Made by a program: the position numbers and the translations under genes. A stretch of 45,355 bases of DNA, from NCBI GenBank assembly GCA_002328585.1, contig DCUV01000056.1, positions 32,877-78,231 on the forward strand, in the 5' to 3' direction. The stretch's first letter is position 1, and every line of letters starts with the position of its first letter. Under the pieces are notes generated by a model that did not search any database, had not been told where the DNA came from, and was given only the letters and a program-made list of their open reading frames with translations. Below, in pieces: positions 26,440 through 34,043 of this stretch. The DNA is from Spirochaetia bacterium UBA2205 (GTDB lineage: Bacteria > Spirochaetota > UBA4802 > UB4802).

Positions 26440-27137
26440 TGTTTCACCTCATCTTTTTTTGCAATATACAATCTATAGAGATCAGGCCTTGTAGCCCTGG
26501 TTTTTTCAATACTCTTTTCTAAACGCCATCTGCGTATTTTTTCATGATCACCGCTAATCAGAATATCCGGCACACACATACCGTCAATTTCCCGAGGTCG
26601 GGTATACTGTGGATATTCTAAAAGATAATTTTCAAAACTTTCATCCGATAGTGACTCGGGATTGGACATGAATCCCGGGATATAACGACATAAAGCATCA
26701 ATAATTACCAGCGCTGCGTATTCACCACCAGAAAGGACATAATCGCCTATTGATATTTCATAATCAACATAGCGGTTGATGACGCGCTGGTCAATGCCCT
26801 CATACTGACCGCATATAAAAAGAAAGCTGTCATGGTGAAAAAGCTCTTTAACCATATCCTGATTCAAAACAGTTCCCGATGGTGAAGGGTAGAGCACCTT
26901 GCTGTCACCTTTACATGATTCAATAGCTTTCAATAAAGGGACGGGCATCAGCACCATGCCGCTGCCGCCGCCGTAGGGGTAATCATCGCATTGCCTGTAC
27001 TGCCCTTCACCCCATTGTCGTAGATTGATACATTCAATATGGCATAAACCTTTTTCAATTGCTTTCCCTAACAGTCCTGATTTCAGTGGACTCTGGAAAA
27101 AATCGGGGAATAGCGTTATAATTTTAAAGATCTTCAC
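26436..27137 (-). CDS. trmD: tRNA (guanine37-N1)-methyltransferase
   Basis: This 233-residue SPOUT-fold enzyme methylates G37 of tRNAs using S-adenosylmethionine, preventing frameshifts. Seen: MKIFKIITLFPDFFQSPL, DDYPYGGGSGMVLMP, FICGQYEGIDQR and the knot motif ISIGDYVLSGGEYAA. The start is GTG, overlapping the rimM stop as GTGA. Length is typical. Confidence 0.98.
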   Translation of the reverse strand: MKIFKIITLFPDFFQSPLKSGLLGKAIEKGLCHIECINLRQWGEGQYRQCDDYPYGGGSGMVLMPVPLLKAIESCKGDSKVLYPSPSGTVLNQDMVKELFHHDSFLFICGQYEGIDQRVINRYVDYEISIGDYVLSGGEYAALVIIDALCRYIPGFMSNPESLSDESFENYLLEYPQYTRPREIDGMCVPDILISGDHEKIRRWRLEKSIEKTRATRPDLYRLYIAKKDEVKQ

Positions 27138-27649
27138 TGGATCAACCCTTCAATAGGGGAAATCTCAAGGATATGCTCGTTAAGTCGTTGTGTGCTCACC
27201 ATACTCTCAACAAAAGGAATAAAATATTCCTTCCCGGTGTACGTTTTTATTACCAGTACATCGGCTGCACCTGTTTGCATAATATCAACAACCGTCCCCC
27301 AGTTTTCATTGTTATAATAAACAACACACCCTATTATAACAGAATAATGAAAACTATTGTCATCATACAACTGGACGTCATCAGCGTCTATAAAAATATC
27401 ACATCCCTTTAACGCTTGTGCGGCTACATCATCATGTATTCCTTCTAAATAACAGTAGCCTGTATGCTTTGCTGCAATAGTAAAATCAATTATGGCAAAT
27501 GCTTTATAGTGGCCATGTATATTAACATATACTGGTGAACTGCCAGAAAAACGCTCGGGAAAATCAGTGATTATGAAAACTTTAAGGCACCCATCAAAAC
27601 CACGGATGCCGGAGATAACACCAATACGAAAAAATTCTTTACTGCTCAA
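27134..27649 (-). CDS. rimM: Ribosome maturation factor RimM
   Basis: This 171-residue protein helps assemble the 30S head and binds S19. An N-terminal barrel begins FFRIGVISGIRGFDGCLKVF, followed by a PRC-barrel-like C-terminal domain (IIGCVVYYNNENWGTVVDIM, EYFIPFVESMV). The start is TTG, overlapping the khpA stop as TTGA. Within this operon, four adjacent genes use GTG, ATG, TTG and GTG starts. Confidence 0.94.
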   Translation of the reverse strand: MSSKEFFRIGVISGIRGFDGCLKVFIITDFPERFSGSSPVYVNIHGHYKAFAIIDFTIAAKHTGYCYLEGIHDDVAAQALKGCDIFIDADDVQLYDDNSFHYSVIIGCVVYYNNENWGTVVDIMQTGAADVLVIKTYTGKEYFIPFVESMVSTQRLNEHILEISPIEGLIQ

Positions 27650-27882
27650 TCAAGTATTTCCAGAACTATCCTTTTACCTGTTTTTGTAGCCGAAGCATTT
27701 AATATGGTTCTAATAGCACGAGCAATCCTTCCATGCTTGCCAATAACCTTGCCAATATCTTCCTTGGTAACCTTTAATTCAAGGATAGTAGATTTTTCAC
27801 CTTCAACCTCCTTGATTTCCACCTGTTCAGGATGATCAACAAGCGATTTTACCATATACTCAACAAGCTCCTTGTAATTCAT
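27646..27882 (-). CDS. khpA: KH-domain RNA-binding protein KhpA
   Basis: This 78-residue single type-II-like KH domain has the GxxG loop in KVIGKHGRIARAIR. KhpA, with KhpB in other bacteria, binds many RNAs. The ATG at 27882 is preferred because GGAGG lies eight bases upstream. The position between rpsP and rimM is the classic one. Confidence 0.95.
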   Translation of the reverse strand: MNYKELVEYMVKSLVDHPEQVEIKEVEGEKSTILELKVTKEDIGKVIGKHGRIARAIRTILNASATKTGKRIVLEILD

Positions 27883-27911
27883 CGTTACTGCCTCCACATA
27901 TCAAAATCGTA

Positions 27912-28154
27912 TTAGCCTGTAATTCCGGCTTTGTTCAATAATTTTGCAATAGTTTCCGTTGGTTGAGCGCCTTTTTTAAGCCACTCAGTAACTTTGTCTC
28001 TATCAACTACAAATTGATCACCTTTCACTATTGGTTGATAATGTCCAAGACTTTCAATGACAGCACCATCACGACGCTTTCGTGAATCAATCACCACAAC
28101 CTTGTAAAATGGTTTTTTCTTAGTTCCCGCACGTTGCAATCGAATCTTTACCAC
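27912..28154 (-). CDS. rpsP: 30S ribosomal protein S16
   Basis: This 80-residue ribosomal protein of the 30S body is recognised by KIRLQRAGTKKKPFYKVVV, DSRKRRDGAVIESLGHYQP and WLKKGAQPTETI. The start is GTG with AGGAGG seven bases upstream. It is the first gene of the operon that runs through khpA, rimM, trmD, rplS and rnhB to the FliK/FlhB-like pair. Confidence 0.98.
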   Translation of the reverse strand: MVKIRLQRAGTKKKPFYKVVVIDSRKRRDGAVIESLGHYQPIVKGDQFVVDRDKVTEWLKKGAQPTETIAKLLNKAGITG

Positions 28155-28183
28155 CTATCTACCTCCTGAAGTAATTAGTGGAT

Positions 28184-28200
28184 GGTTATATTTTATAACC
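28184..28200 (-). promoter_or_regulatory. Leader hairpin 2 of the rpsP operon
   Basis: GGTTATA (28184-28190) and TATAACC (28194-28200) form a perfect seven-base stem with a three-base loop, about 20 bp before the rpsP ribosome site. It may affect translation or RNA stability of the leader. Confidence 0.5.
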
Positions 28201-28206
28201 CTTGTC

Positions 28207-28227
28207 GGTGGCTGCATTGTAGCCACC
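28207..28227 (-). promoter_or_regulatory. Leader hairpin 1 of the rpsP operon
   Basis: GGTGGCT (28207-28213) and AGCCACC (28221-28227) form a GC-rich perfect seven-base stem with a seven-base loop, downstream of the proposed transcription start. No T-run follows, so it is not a standard terminator. A ribosomal-protein leader or stability element is possible. Confidence 0.55.
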
Positions 28228-28254
28228 CAAAACACTTGAAATAACTACTGGATG

Positions 28255-28282
28255 ATTATTTTTTATAAGCATATTTTGTCAA
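28255..28282 (-). promoter_or_regulatory. Promoter of the rpsP operon
   Basis: On the minus strand TTGACA (28282-28277), a 16-base spacer and AATAAT (28260-28255) form a near-consensus sigma-70 promoter about 100 bp upstream of rpsP. The expected transcript would include both leader hairpins. Confidence 0.6.
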
Positions 28283-28339
28283 TAGAAATATATAGTAGTG
28301 TATTAGCACATTCTACTGCAAGCACAAAAATTATTACCA

Positions 28340-29026
28340 TTATTTAAGGGCTTTACAGGCTTTTTGTATAAGAACCTTTGCCTGTTTATTGATATCATGT
28401 GCATTAAAAACGCCACTGCCGGCAACGATAATTCGGGCACCTGCTTTAACAACGTCTGCTATGGTGTCCTCATTGATACCGCCATCAACCTCAATGACTA
28501 CATCCATATTGTTAGCATTAATAAAATTATGAAGCTGTTCAATTCTTTTTAATGAAGCGGGAATAAACTTCTGCCCGTAAAATCCCGGCTCAACCGACAT
28601 AATCAATATCATATCAGCATATTCTATCATGTCAAACAACATTGCAACAGGTGTAGAGGGGTTGATACTTAAACCGGCTTTTATTCCAGCCTTTTTTATC
28701 TGTTGCAGCAATCGTATTGGTTGGCGGGTACTTTCCATGTGTATTGTTAAAAAATAGGGATTACACTCACTATAGTGTATAAGCGATAGTTCCGGTTGAG
28801 CAATCATCAGGTGTATATCAAGTGGTATGCTGGTATGGTGTTTCAGGTTTTGAATGTAGCCAGGACCGATGGTGACATTGGGAACAAAATTACCATCCAT
28901 AACGTCGATATGCAAAAAATGTATAGAAGTGCTGTCAAACGATGATACAGTAGAACCCAGCAATGAAAGGTCAGTAGCAATGATTGAAGGCGACAGTAAT
29001 ACGGTATCAGTCAAATTCTTCGACAT
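28340..29026 (-). CDS. rpe: Ribulose-phosphate 3-epimerase
   Basis: This 228-residue TIM-barrel enzyme interconverts ribulose 5-phosphate and xylulose 5-phosphate in the pentose phosphate pathway. Seen: LLSPSIIATDLSLLG, FLHIDVMDGNFVPNVTIGP, LDIHLMI, MSVEPGFYGQKF and VEVDGG-type phosphate motif (IEVDGGIN), then VAGSGVF. Length is typical. The ATG at 29026 lies inside the end of the upstream PASTA gene (20-base overlap), so the two are coupled. The usual histidine and aspartate metal ligands are in place. Confidence 0.96.
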   Translation of the reverse strand: MSKNLTDTVLLSPSIIATDLSLLGSTVSSFDSTSIHFLHIDVMDGNFVPNVTIGPGYIQNLKHHTSIPLDIHLMIAQPELSLIHYSECNPYFLTIHMESTRQPIRLLQQIKKAGIKAGLSINPSTPVAMLFDMIEYADMILIMSVEPGFYGQKFIPASLKRIEQLHNFINANNMDVVIEVDGGINEDTIADVVKAGARIIVAGSGVFNAHDINKQAKVLIQKACKALK

Positions 29027-30035
29027 CAAAGCTAAGCACCTTTACCTGTTTTTTATTACACATGATATATACTCGCGCATTGCCTGTACGGTTGAATACG
29101 CAATCAATGTGGTTACCCGGTTTCAACTGCTGTGAAAAGCACAGACGTTTTGATTTATTATCGCTTACGTAAACCTCGTATAAACCTTCACCTTCATCAT
29201 TGGGGACGGTGTATTGCAGGCGTTCATAGGCATAGTACGGTTTGTCTTTCATTGCATAATAGTATACGTGCAGTGTTACAACCTGCCCCTGGGTAAGCGG
29301 TTGCCCTTCAGAAGGTGTTACTGATGCAATAATACCACTTTGCGATATATCATTAGTAGGTACTATAGCATACTGTACCACAACCTTTTTTGACATCAAA
29401 AGATCATAACACAAATCAATTGATTGCCCAGCTACTCTGGGCATTACCATCTGTGTTGCGCTGCCGCTTGAAACTAACAGATTAACCTTTTTATCCAGTG
29501 GGATCTTTTGACCGGATTTTGGATTTTGATCTATGACAACATTATCAGCGGTTTTTTCTGAAGGGATATAGGATATTACACCAACTCGTAGTGAAATGGT
29601 TTTATCATACAGATGAAGATTTTTTAGTTTGTTGAGAGCAAACGGTAATTCCATCCCTACTACGCTTGGCATGTCTATTGTCAGGTTGCTGCGACTTACC
29701 AATAGACGTATGGTGCTATTTTCGGTTACTATCTCCCCTGGTTCAGGATACTGTCGTAAAATGATATCGTTATCAATATCATGAACATCATAAAATTTTA
29801 GGTGGGGCTTTAATCCCTTACGGATAAGACTGTTGTGCACATCTGAATAGCGTTTGTCAACGACATCAGGAATTTTAACTTCCTTATCAGGTTTGGTCAA
29901 TACAACAACAACTATCGCCGAAATAATCAGGTATAGTGAAATGGCAATAAAGATGATAAAGGCAATCCGGCTATAGGGGTGTTTAAGCCACCCTTTTGAG
30001 CGTTCAATAACTTGTTGCAACGAATACTTAGACAT
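29007..30035 (-). CDS. PASTA-domain membrane protein
   Basis: This 342-residue protein has a cytoplasmic N-terminus of about 25 residues, one membrane helix (FIIFIAISLYLIISAIVVVV) and then three PASTA domains starting near KIPDVVDKRYSDVHNSLIRK, DMPSVVGMELPFALNKLK and VMPRVAGQSIDLCYDLL. A C-terminal beta-rich part of about 80 residues follows. PASTA domains bind peptidoglycan fragments or beta-lactams in PBPs and Ser/Thr kinases, but no kinase or transpeptidase domain is present here. The ATG at 30035 is chosen with AGAGGG upstream; a longer frame exists without a good start. It is directly upstream of rpe. Confidence 0.85.
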   Translation of the reverse strand: MSKYSLQQVIERSKGWLKHPYSRIAFIIFIAISLYLIISAIVVVVLTKPDKEVKIPDVVDKRYSDVHNSLIRKGLKPHLKFYDVHDIDNDIILRQYPEPGEIVTENSTIRLLVSRSNLTIDMPSVVGMELPFALNKLKNLHLYDKTISLRVGVISYIPSEKTADNVVIDQNPKSGQKIPLDKKVNLLVSSGSATQMVMPRVAGQSIDLCYDLLMSKKVVVQYAIVPTNDISQSGIIASVTPSEGQPLTQGQVVTLHVYYYAMKDKPYYAYERLQYTVPNDEGEGLYEVYVSDNKSKRLCFSQQLKPGNHIDCVFNRTGNARVYIMCNKKQVKVLSFDVEEFD

Positions 30036-30183
30036 TGTAACATCCCTCTGCGATGTAAAAAAGATAATTGTTACTATTTTGTTACTATTATAGAATGGAA
30101 AATTGAACACAAGCAAAATTTACATAATGCGTCAAGAATTATTTTACTATAGCAATTAGTAAAAAAGTGAATAACTCATACAA

Positions 30184-30390
30184 TCATTTTAATAATCGTG
30201 CAATACCATTGGCAATAATAGTAAGTATAACGCTGATAATAATCATAGTGGTAAATGGGAGGTATACCGTTACTCTGCCTCGGGTAAATACAACATCACC
30301 AGGCAAATTACCAAATAATTTTGGTGACAGTTGCAATAGAATCCCGATGATGATGAAAAGTATCCCAAACACAATAAGCGTTCTGCCCAT
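30184..30390 (-). CDS. DUF2905 family small membrane protein
   Basis: This 68-residue protein has two hydrophobic helices (TLIVFGILFIIIGILLQL and TTMIIISVILTIIANGI) around the signature GNLPGDVVFTRGRVTVYLP, typical of DUF2905. The function is unknown. A ribosome-like AAGGGAT precedes the ATG. It may be cotranscribed with the PASTA gene about 150 bp downstream. Confidence 0.85.
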   Translation of the reverse strand: MGRTLIVFGILFIIIGILLQLSPKLFGNLPGDVVFTRGRVTVYLPFTTMIIISVILTIIANGIARLLK

Positions 30391-30782
30391 AAAATCCCTT
30401 GCAAAAAAAAGTAATACTGCAAAAGCAGCTCATGCCATCATTTGGTATGATTAATCGCATGATATAATAATTATTGACATTGACAATGTATTAATATAGA
30501 GTATAGTATAGTATAGCATGAATAGTGTTTTATGTCAATCTGAGCAATAGCAAAGAATCGTGTTGTGATGTGTCATTCTGAGGCTAATCTACCTGTGCTG
30601 ATATAAGTCAAAGTAAAGAATGTAGCCGTTGAACAAATAGATTCTTTGGGTGTTAATGCTCCCTCAGAACGACAAAAATTGCTGCGTATCTCAGAATGTC
30701 AATGATGTATGATTTTATGCCAGAGGGAAGCTTTCCACTGGTTGTCAATACAATGGAAAAGGTAGTCTATAACAGCTAACCT
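30391..30782. other. Intergenic region with palindromic element and AGTAT repeats
   Basis: No credible gene lies in this 392-bp gap. It holds short AGTAT tandem units at about 30,500-30,516 and the palindromic element at 30,570-30,674. A further copy of the terminal sequence (CTCAGAATGTCA, 30,690-30,701) lies just outside it. Confidence 0.6.
30570..30674. mobile_element. REP/MITE-like palindromic element
   Basis: Ends TGTCATTCTGAGG (30570-30582) and CCTCAGAACGACA (30662-30674) are inverted repeats with 12 of 13 matches. An inner pair AAAGAAT (30615-30621) and ATTCTTT (30641-30647) forms a second stem. There is no coding capacity in 105 bp. The TGTCATTCTGAG end sequence resembles palindromic repeats that I recall as dispersed in many bacterial genomes, so it may be a non-autonomous element mobilised in trans. 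Confidence 0.55.
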
Positions 30783-32654
30783 ATGAACAACATGGATACT
30801 ATATATAACAGCGATTTGAGCCTGAAGGAGCTTATTGACAATCTGCCGGATCTTGTATTATCGGTAGATTATCCTTCAGGTGTTATCCGCTATGCCAACA
30901 TACGTGCAATAGAAAGGCTGGGTTTTTCAATAAAAAAGGTGCACAAGCTCAAGGATTTAGCCCGTATTTTGTTGCCTCGTTACAGAAAAAAATATCTACA
31001 ATTCTGGCGTGATATAAAAGATGGGATACTTATACCCTCTATAACCTTTGAGGTAAAAACAATAGAGAATATAATAATCTGGGTTGAGCAAAAAAATATT
31101 TATATCAAGCACAATGAAAATGTTATCCGTATTCATGCCGTAATACGTGATATTACCGAGCGGAAAAAATTAGAAGAAGAGATGCTGCAAACGTTTTATT
31201 TTTCTGAAAATCTTTTTCTGCATTCCCCGTATATAATAGTGCTGTTTGATAAAGAAGGGAATGTTACACGGCAAAACCTTACCTACAGAGCAATGATGGA
31301 ACAGGTTGATAATTTTATACCCGGCTATAATGTCTTGCAGGATAAACAAATGCAGGAATATGGGATTGATCTCATTTTCAGGGAGGTGTTGCGCGGCAGG
31401 GTAATGGACGTTCCACGCTTTCCCCACACCCTGACAATAAAAGGGGAAGAGGTAACCTTTTACTTTGCCGGTAAGGCGTTCCCCTATACCCGCTCCTCCG
31501 GGGATACTGAAGGATTTGTTGCAATGCTGGAGGATGTAACTGCAAAACATAAAAGGGAACAGGAAACGCTGGAAACAAAACGGCTTGAAAGTGTTGGAAG
31601 GCTTGCCAGGGGGATAGCTCATGAATTTAATAATATCCTTGCAGGTATTTCAGGCTTCACTGAAATTTTATTACGGAAGATTCCACAGGATGATCCCAAC
31701 CGCTATTTCGCAGTAAGGATTTTTGAAGCGGCCAGCAAAGCCGCTACCCTTACCAACCAGTTATTGGGTTTTGCCCGGGGACACCTTTTTAATCCAACCT
31801 ACCTTGATATACGTGCGCCGATTATGTATGCAATAGGTGCCACGCCCAATTTACATAGCAGGATAAACCTTATAAAGGCATTTGAGGAATCCGATTACAG
31901 GGTATATGGTGATGTCAATCAGTTGCGGCAGGTGTTCATTGAGGTGTTGCGGAATGCTGCTGAAGCAATAGGTGATGGAGGTGAAATAGCACTTAATGTT
32001 GAATATGTCAGCAGTGAGGTTTTGCCTGTGGAAATCAGGAAAAAATATGTACGGTGTGTGCGTGTTACAATATCCGATTCAGGATCAGGAATAGATGAGT
32101 CAATTATTCCTAAAGTGTTTGAGCCGTATTTTACCACAAAAGATGCATTAAACCATTCAGGAATGGGATTGTCGATTGCATTTGGACATATAAAAAATCA
32201 TGAAGGTTATATAGCTATTGAGCGCATGGAAAAAGGGACAAAGGTAACTATTGTTTTACCTGCTATAAAAGAACCTGATCTTACTATAATAAAGCAGCCG
32301 CGATATCAAAAGATATTGGTGATTGATGATAATAATGAAACATGCTTATTGTTGCGTTCATATTTTGAGGATAGAGGAGTTTTTGTTACTGTATCAAATA
32401 ACGGAACAGGTGCTATTGATATGATTCAAAATACTCCGCAACGGTTTGATTGTATTTTTCTTGATCTTATTTTGCCCGATATAAACGGGAAAGATGTTTT
32501 AAGCAAAATCAGAAGTATTAATCCAGCAGTGACAGTATTTGTTATGAGCGGGTATGACATGACTACTTTTATAAATGAACATATAAGTGATCAAAATATT
32601 TTCTTTTTGATGAAGCCTTTTAACCTTGATGATCTGGATATATTGCTCAAGTAA
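30783..32654 (+). CDS. Hybrid sensor histidine kinase (PAS-PAS-HisKA-HATPase-REC)
   Basis: This 623-residue protein has no membrane segment, so it is a soluble sensor. Two PAS-like domains lie at about 10-130 and 135-265. HisKA carries phospho-accepting His280 in RLARGIAHEFNNILAGISGF. The ATPase domain has the N box RNAAEAIGDGG, DSGSGID and HSGMGLSIAFG. A C-terminal receiver has VIDDN and phospho-acceptor Asp561 in CIFLDLILPD, plus Lys in MKPF. HEFNN-type kinases often work with sigma-54 activators, and a sigma-54 activator lies convergently next door, stop to stop. Its own receiver is therefore the likely relay output; signal and partner are unknown. Confidence 0.93.
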   Translation: MNNMDTIYNSDLSLKELIDNLPDLVLSVDYPSGVIRYANIRAIERLGFSIKKVHKLKDLARILLPRYRKKYLQFWRDIKDGILIPSITFEVKTIENIIIWVEQKNIYIKHNENVIRIHAVIRDITERKKLEEEMLQTFYFSENLFLHSPYIIVLFDKEGNVTRQNLTYRAMMEQVDNFIPGYNVLQDKQMQEYGIDLIFREVLRGRVMDVPRFPHTLTIKGEEVTFYFAGKAFPYTRSSGDTEGFVAMLEDVTAKHKREQETLETKRLESVGRLARGIAHEFNNILAGISGFTEILLRKIPQDDPNRYFAVRIFEAASKAATLTNQLLGFARGHLFNPTYLDIRAPIMYAIGATPNLHSRINLIKAFEESDYRVYGDVNQLRQVFIEVLRNAAEAIGDGGEIALNVEYVSSEVLPVEIRKKYVRCVRVTISDSGSGIDESIIPKVFEPYFTTKDALNHSGMGLSIAFGHIKNHEGYIAIERMEKGTKVTIVLPAIKEPDLTIIKQPRYQKILVIDDNNETCLLLRSYFEDRGVFVTVSNNGTGAIDMIQNTPQRFDCIFLDLILPDINGKDVLSKIRSINPAVTVFVMSGYDMTTFINEHISDQNIFFLMKPFNLDDLDILLK

Positions 32655-33662
32655 TTAGTGTATTCCATACTTCTTTAATTTTTCGTATAAAACGCTTCTG
32701 CTTATACCCAGTGTTTTTGCTGTTTTTGAGCGGTTATTGTGCGATAGTTTAAGCACGTACTGTATATGTTTTTTTTCAAATGCTTCAACGGCTTTTTCAA
32801 GGTTTAATGGCGATAGTTCATGGTTAATGGATTGTTTGTATTCAGGTAAAATCTGGATTATAGTATCTTTTGACAGCACCGATGTTTCTTCAATGATCGT
32901 TGCATGCTCTATAATATGCTGTAATTCCCGTACATTGCCTTTCCATTCACGTTTCATCAAAATCTCAAGAGCATCAGCGCTGGCAGTTTGGATATCCTTA
33001 TCAAGGTCTCCGGAATAGAAGGCAATAAAATGCTCTACTAAAAGCGGGATATCGTCTATACGCTGGCGTAACGGTACTATGGTGAGCTCAATACCGGATA
33101 ATCGGTAATAGAGATCTTCCCTGAAATTTCCCTGTGCAATCTCTTCTTCCACATTAATGTTGGTAGCACTTATGATTCGAACATCCACCTTTACGATTTT
33201 ACTTGAACCAACCGGTTTGATCTCCCTTTCCTGTAAAAAACGAAGCAACTTGCTTTGAATATTGGGTTTAAGGTTGCCAATTTCATCTAAAAATATAGTA
33301 CCACCATGAGCTTCTTCTATCAGTCCTTTTTTATTTTTATCAGCTCCGGTAAACGCTCCCTTTATATGTCCAAATAGTTCTGATTCAATGATAGTTTCGG
33401 TCAATGTGCTGCAATCAACAGGGATAAATTGTCCATTTTTTCTCTGGCTTTCTTCATGGATTGCACGTGCAATGAGTTCTTTGCCTGTTCCGCTTTCACC
33501 AAGAATCATAACGGTTGCTTTTGATTTAGCTATCTGTTTAATCTTATTTTTTAGATTGATAATAGCTTTATCCCTGCCAACAATACGCGCAATACCATTA
33601 GCTGTTTTAAAGACTGCATCTATCTTTGTGTCTTCAATATTGTGTATGCCCTTGCTATCCAT
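32655..33662 (-). CDS. Sigma-54-dependent transcriptional activator without receiver
   Basis: This 335-residue protein has a short N-terminal piece (about 28 residues), a sigma-54 AAA+ domain (about 28-255) and a Fis-type HTH. Seen: Walker A GESGTGKE (Lys61), GAFTGA (102-107) that contacts sigma-54, FLDEIG, the arginine region FREDLYYRL, WKGNVRELQH, and the C-terminal KTAKTLGISRSVLYEKLKK. No receiver, PAS or GAF domain is attached, so control must come from a partner or from expression. ATG at 33662 is preferred; a TTG at 33674 would add four residues. It is convergent with the hybrid kinase. Confidence 0.93.
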   Translation of the reverse strand: MDSKGIHNIEDTKIDAVFKTANGIARIVGRDKAIINLKNKIKQIAKSKATVMILGESGTGKELIARAIHEESQRKNGQFIPVDCSTLTETIIESELFGHIKGAFTGADKNKKGLIEEAHGGTIFLDEIGNLKPNIQSKLLRFLQEREIKPVGSSKIVKVDVRIISATNINVEEEIAQGNFREDLYYRLSGIELTIVPLRQRIDDIPLLVEHFIAFYSGDLDKDIQTASADALEILMKREWKGNVRELQHIIEHATIIEETSVLSKDTIIQILPEYKQSINHELSPLNLEKAVEAFEKKHIQYVLKLSHNNRSKTAKTLGISRSVLYEKLKKYGIH

Positions 33663-33675
33663 TTTTTTCTTCAAT

Positions 33676-33702
33676 AAAGCAATTAAAGCAATTAAAGCAA
33701 TT
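33676..33702. repeat. Three perfect 9-bp tandem repeats before the sigma-54 activator
   Basis: AAAGCAATT occurs three times in a row (33676-33702), 14 bp upstream of the activator start; on the coding strand this is AATTGCTTT three times. Copy-number changes could shift promoter or ribosome-site spacing. Confidence 0.75.
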
Positions 33703-33788
33703 TACTACTGTTATAATTTATTTCAAATACGTATCGCTATGATAGTAGTTAGTATTTCTCATGCTCATTAAGTTACATCATGATTACG

Positions 33789-33801
33789 TTGTTTGAAACA
33801 A
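33789..33801. promoter_or_regulatory. TTGTTT-G-AAACAA inverted repeat in the divergent region
   Basis: Perfect six-base arms around one base, in the 381-bp gap between the activator and the divergent SbcD-like gene. It is a plausible operator for either gene. The rest of the gap (33,703-34,043) is AT-rich and shows no gene and no clear -24/-12 sigma-54 promoter. Confidence 0.4.
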
Positions 33802-34043
33802 TCAAGAGATTATTCCATTTCTATGCTCCTCATAACACTATCAACAATTTATGATAAATATACAATCATTTTTTTTAAATAATGTTTGACCGATGTACAG
33901 TATTTTGCAATTATATTTCAGAAATGGAATATAAAATGATCATCATGGTAATATATATAGTTGTAAACTCTGCCTCATTGAATAGGGAGTATAACGTTAT
34001 ATAGCATGTAGCTTGCATTCTATTGTTAAGTGATATATAGGCA

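Larger units (their letters stand above)
28165..28270. repeat. 70-bp-period direct duplication in the rpsP leader
   Basis: Segments 28165-28200 and 28235-28270 align over 36 bases with 29 identities by eye; the shared core is roughly CTTGAA-TAA-TA-TGGATG on the plus strand. The second copy overlaps the -10 region of the operon promoter, and the first overlaps the ribosome-binding region and a hairpin. It looks like a duplicated promoter/leader module. Confidence 0.6.

Noticed and set aside
2889..26660. Shared 14-mer CGATAGTGACTCGG at about 2889 and 26646
   Set aside because: Only two copies, in different genes and frames. It is probably chance, helped by the enriched GATAGT core.
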